IMG/VR virus record: IMGVR_UViG_3300031885_000127
Location: 1 to 22,445 of that record
DNA: 22,445 nucleotides
Origin: a virus
Strand: one strand, 5' to 3'
The notes under the pieces are model-generated. The model made no database searches and was not told the origin of the DNA. It saw only the letters and a list, made by a program, of their open reading frames with translations. Within the stretch, counting starts at the first letter, position 1, and each line of letters begins with the position of its first letter. Of this stretch, positions 21,556 through 22,445 are shown in pieces. The position numbers and the translations under genes are program-made.

Positions 21556-22374
21556 ATGTATACTTCAAAAGAAACAATATTATATCTAGACAAAGTAAGT
21601 GGTGGGTATGATGGTAAGGTTATTATAAAAGACATCAGTCTTATTGAGAAAAACATTATTCGTGATGGGTACGAATCTACGGGCCAAGTGATTGCGTTCC
21701 TTGGAAGGTCTGGTCGCGGCAAATCAACATTGTTTAAATTACTTACCGGTCTTATAAAACCAATTCAAGGTAAAGTTTTAATTACTGATATGTCAACCCC
21801 ATCAAATGATGATGCAAAAGAAGTTGGTGAGGGAGATGTTGGCTTTGTTAATCAGAAGTATACATTATTCCGTCATAAAACAGTTTATCAAATCTGTAAA
21901 TATGCTTTACGTAAAAGCACTCTTACGGAAATTGAGAAAAAGGAATTAATAGACAAATATCTTATTGAATGGGGGTTAGTTGAACACGCTCAGAAGTATT
22001 CTAATGAATTATCTGGTGGTCAGCGTCAACGTACTGCAATTATAGAACAAATCCTTTCCTCAAAGCATTTTATGGTGTTTGACGAGCCTTTTTCTGGATT
22101 AGATGTTGGAAATATCGAAAAAGTTAAACAATCGTTTGATAAAATTCAAAATAATAATGAATTAAATACAATCATATTTTCAACACACGACATTAAATTG
22201 GCGATTGAATTGGCTGATAGTATTTATGTTATCGGTCACCCAGAGGGAGAGACTGAATATAGTACAATTCTTAAAAACTTTGATTTAAAAGCTATGGGAT
22301 TGGCTTGGCAGGAGTATGGTGACGGCCATAGAAAAGTTTATAACGACATAAAAGAATTAATGTTAAAGTCGTAA
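21556..22374 (+). CDS. ABC transporter ATP-binding subunit
   Basis: A 272-residue nucleotide-binding subunit with every functional motif intact: Walker A GRSGRGKST (50-58), Q-loop Gln100 (GFVNQKYTLF), signature LSGGQ (152-156, ELSGGQRQRT), Walker B MVFDE (173-177) with D-loop SGLD, and switch His211 (FSTHD). Length and motif order fit importer ATPases of the SsuB/TauB/nitrate type. A slight extension after the second strand (KNIIRDGYESTG, about 32-43) is unusual. It powers the adjacent permease, starting 2 bp after it. No terminator is seen after it; a new promoter-like element and gene follow within 50 bp. Intact motifs argue against a decaying host fragment. Confidence 0.93.
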   Translation: MYTSKETILYLDKVSGGYDGKVIIKDISLIEKNIIRDGYESTGQVIAFLGRSGRGKSTLFKLLTGLIKPIQGKVLITDMSTPSNDDAKEVGEGDVGFVNQKYTLFRHKTVYQICKYALRKSTLTEIEKKELIDKYLIEWGLVEHAQKYSNELSGGQRQRTAIIEQILSSKHFMVFDEPFSGLDVGNIEKVKQSFDKIQNNNELNTIIFSTHDIKLAIELADSIYVIGHPEGETEYSTILKNFDLKAMGLAWQEYGDGHRKVYNDIKELMLKS

Positions 22375-22391
22375 AATTAAAAAAAAATCAT

Positions 22392-22399
22392 TATATTTG
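22392..22399 (+). promoter_or_regulatory. Bacteroidota -7 element TATATTTG
   Basis: TATATTTG matches TAnnTTTG and lies 20 nt before the ATG at 22420. The -33 region has only a weak TTAAAG. It probably starts a separate transcript for the gene at the right edge. Confidence 0.45.
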
Positions 22400-22419
22400 A
22401 AATCTTAAACCTAAAATAA

Positions 22420-22445
22420 ATGAAAAAAATGAAAAAATCATCAAC
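22420..22445 (+). CDS. Start of a further gene, partial (3' end outside window)
   Basis: Only the first eight codons are visible (MKKMKKSS). The lysine-rich start is typical of a signal peptide in this window (compare the barrel protein). It follows a TAnnTTTG element by 20 nt, which supports a real start. Nothing can be said about function. Confidence 0.45.

Overview
The window looks like part of a large, AT-rich, T4-like contractile-tailed phage (myovirus) that infects a member of the Bacteroidota, probably a flavobacterium-like host. Evidence for a phage: a T4-type block of neck proteins (gp13-like, gp14-like), a gp15-like tail stabiliser, tail sheath (gp18-like) and tail tube (gp19-like), followed by baseplate/fibre proteins with the SGGT-rich repeats seen in environmental Bacteroidota phages. 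Evidence for the host: four rightward promoter-like sites match the Bacteroidota -7 element TAnnTTTG, start codons follow A-rich leaders rather than Shine-Dalgarno sequences, and a phage-encoded outer-membrane barrel and signal peptides fit a two-membrane host. No integrase, tRNA, CRISPR array or insertion sequence was seen.

Layout. The left part (1-13666) is a leftward late operon. Read 5' to 3' on the minus strand it carries a small beta protein, gp13-like neck, gp14-like neck, a 436-bp non-coding gap, gp15-like protein, a small unknown, tail sheath, a phosphatase-like protein and a GIY-YIG-family protein (two probable morons), tail tube, a small structural protein, a BppU-like protein, a 1179-residue repetitive fibre and a second fibre/appendage protein cut by the window edge. 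Sheath and tube each have a strong terminator hairpin after them, and six leader regions carry a TATTTAT-type motif that I suggest is a late promoter.

The right part (13740-22445) is a rightward, tightly packed accessory operon: a small acidic protein, a YfbR-like HD phosphohydrolase, a nicotinamidase-like hydrolase, a small two-helix membrane protein, an outer-membrane barrel, a stand-alone DnaB/RecA-like ATPase, a coiled-coil protein, a membrane-anchored coiled-coil protein, a 55-residue protein, a membrane-anchored substrate-binding domain fused to a C-terminal OmpA peptidoglycan-binding domain, an ABC permease and an ABC ATPase. A new gene starts at the right edge.

The standout is the last half of the rightward operon: what looks like a complete ABC importer in a phage, with its binding protein apparently tied to both inner membrane and cell wall, preceded by two coiled-coil proteins of unknown role. 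A terminator-like hairpin lies inside the start of the permease gene and could set the ratio of binding protein to transporter. The second candidate novelty is a probable structured non-coding RNA with its own Bacteroidota-type promoter and terminator, lying opposite to the late operon between the gp14-like and gp15-like genes.
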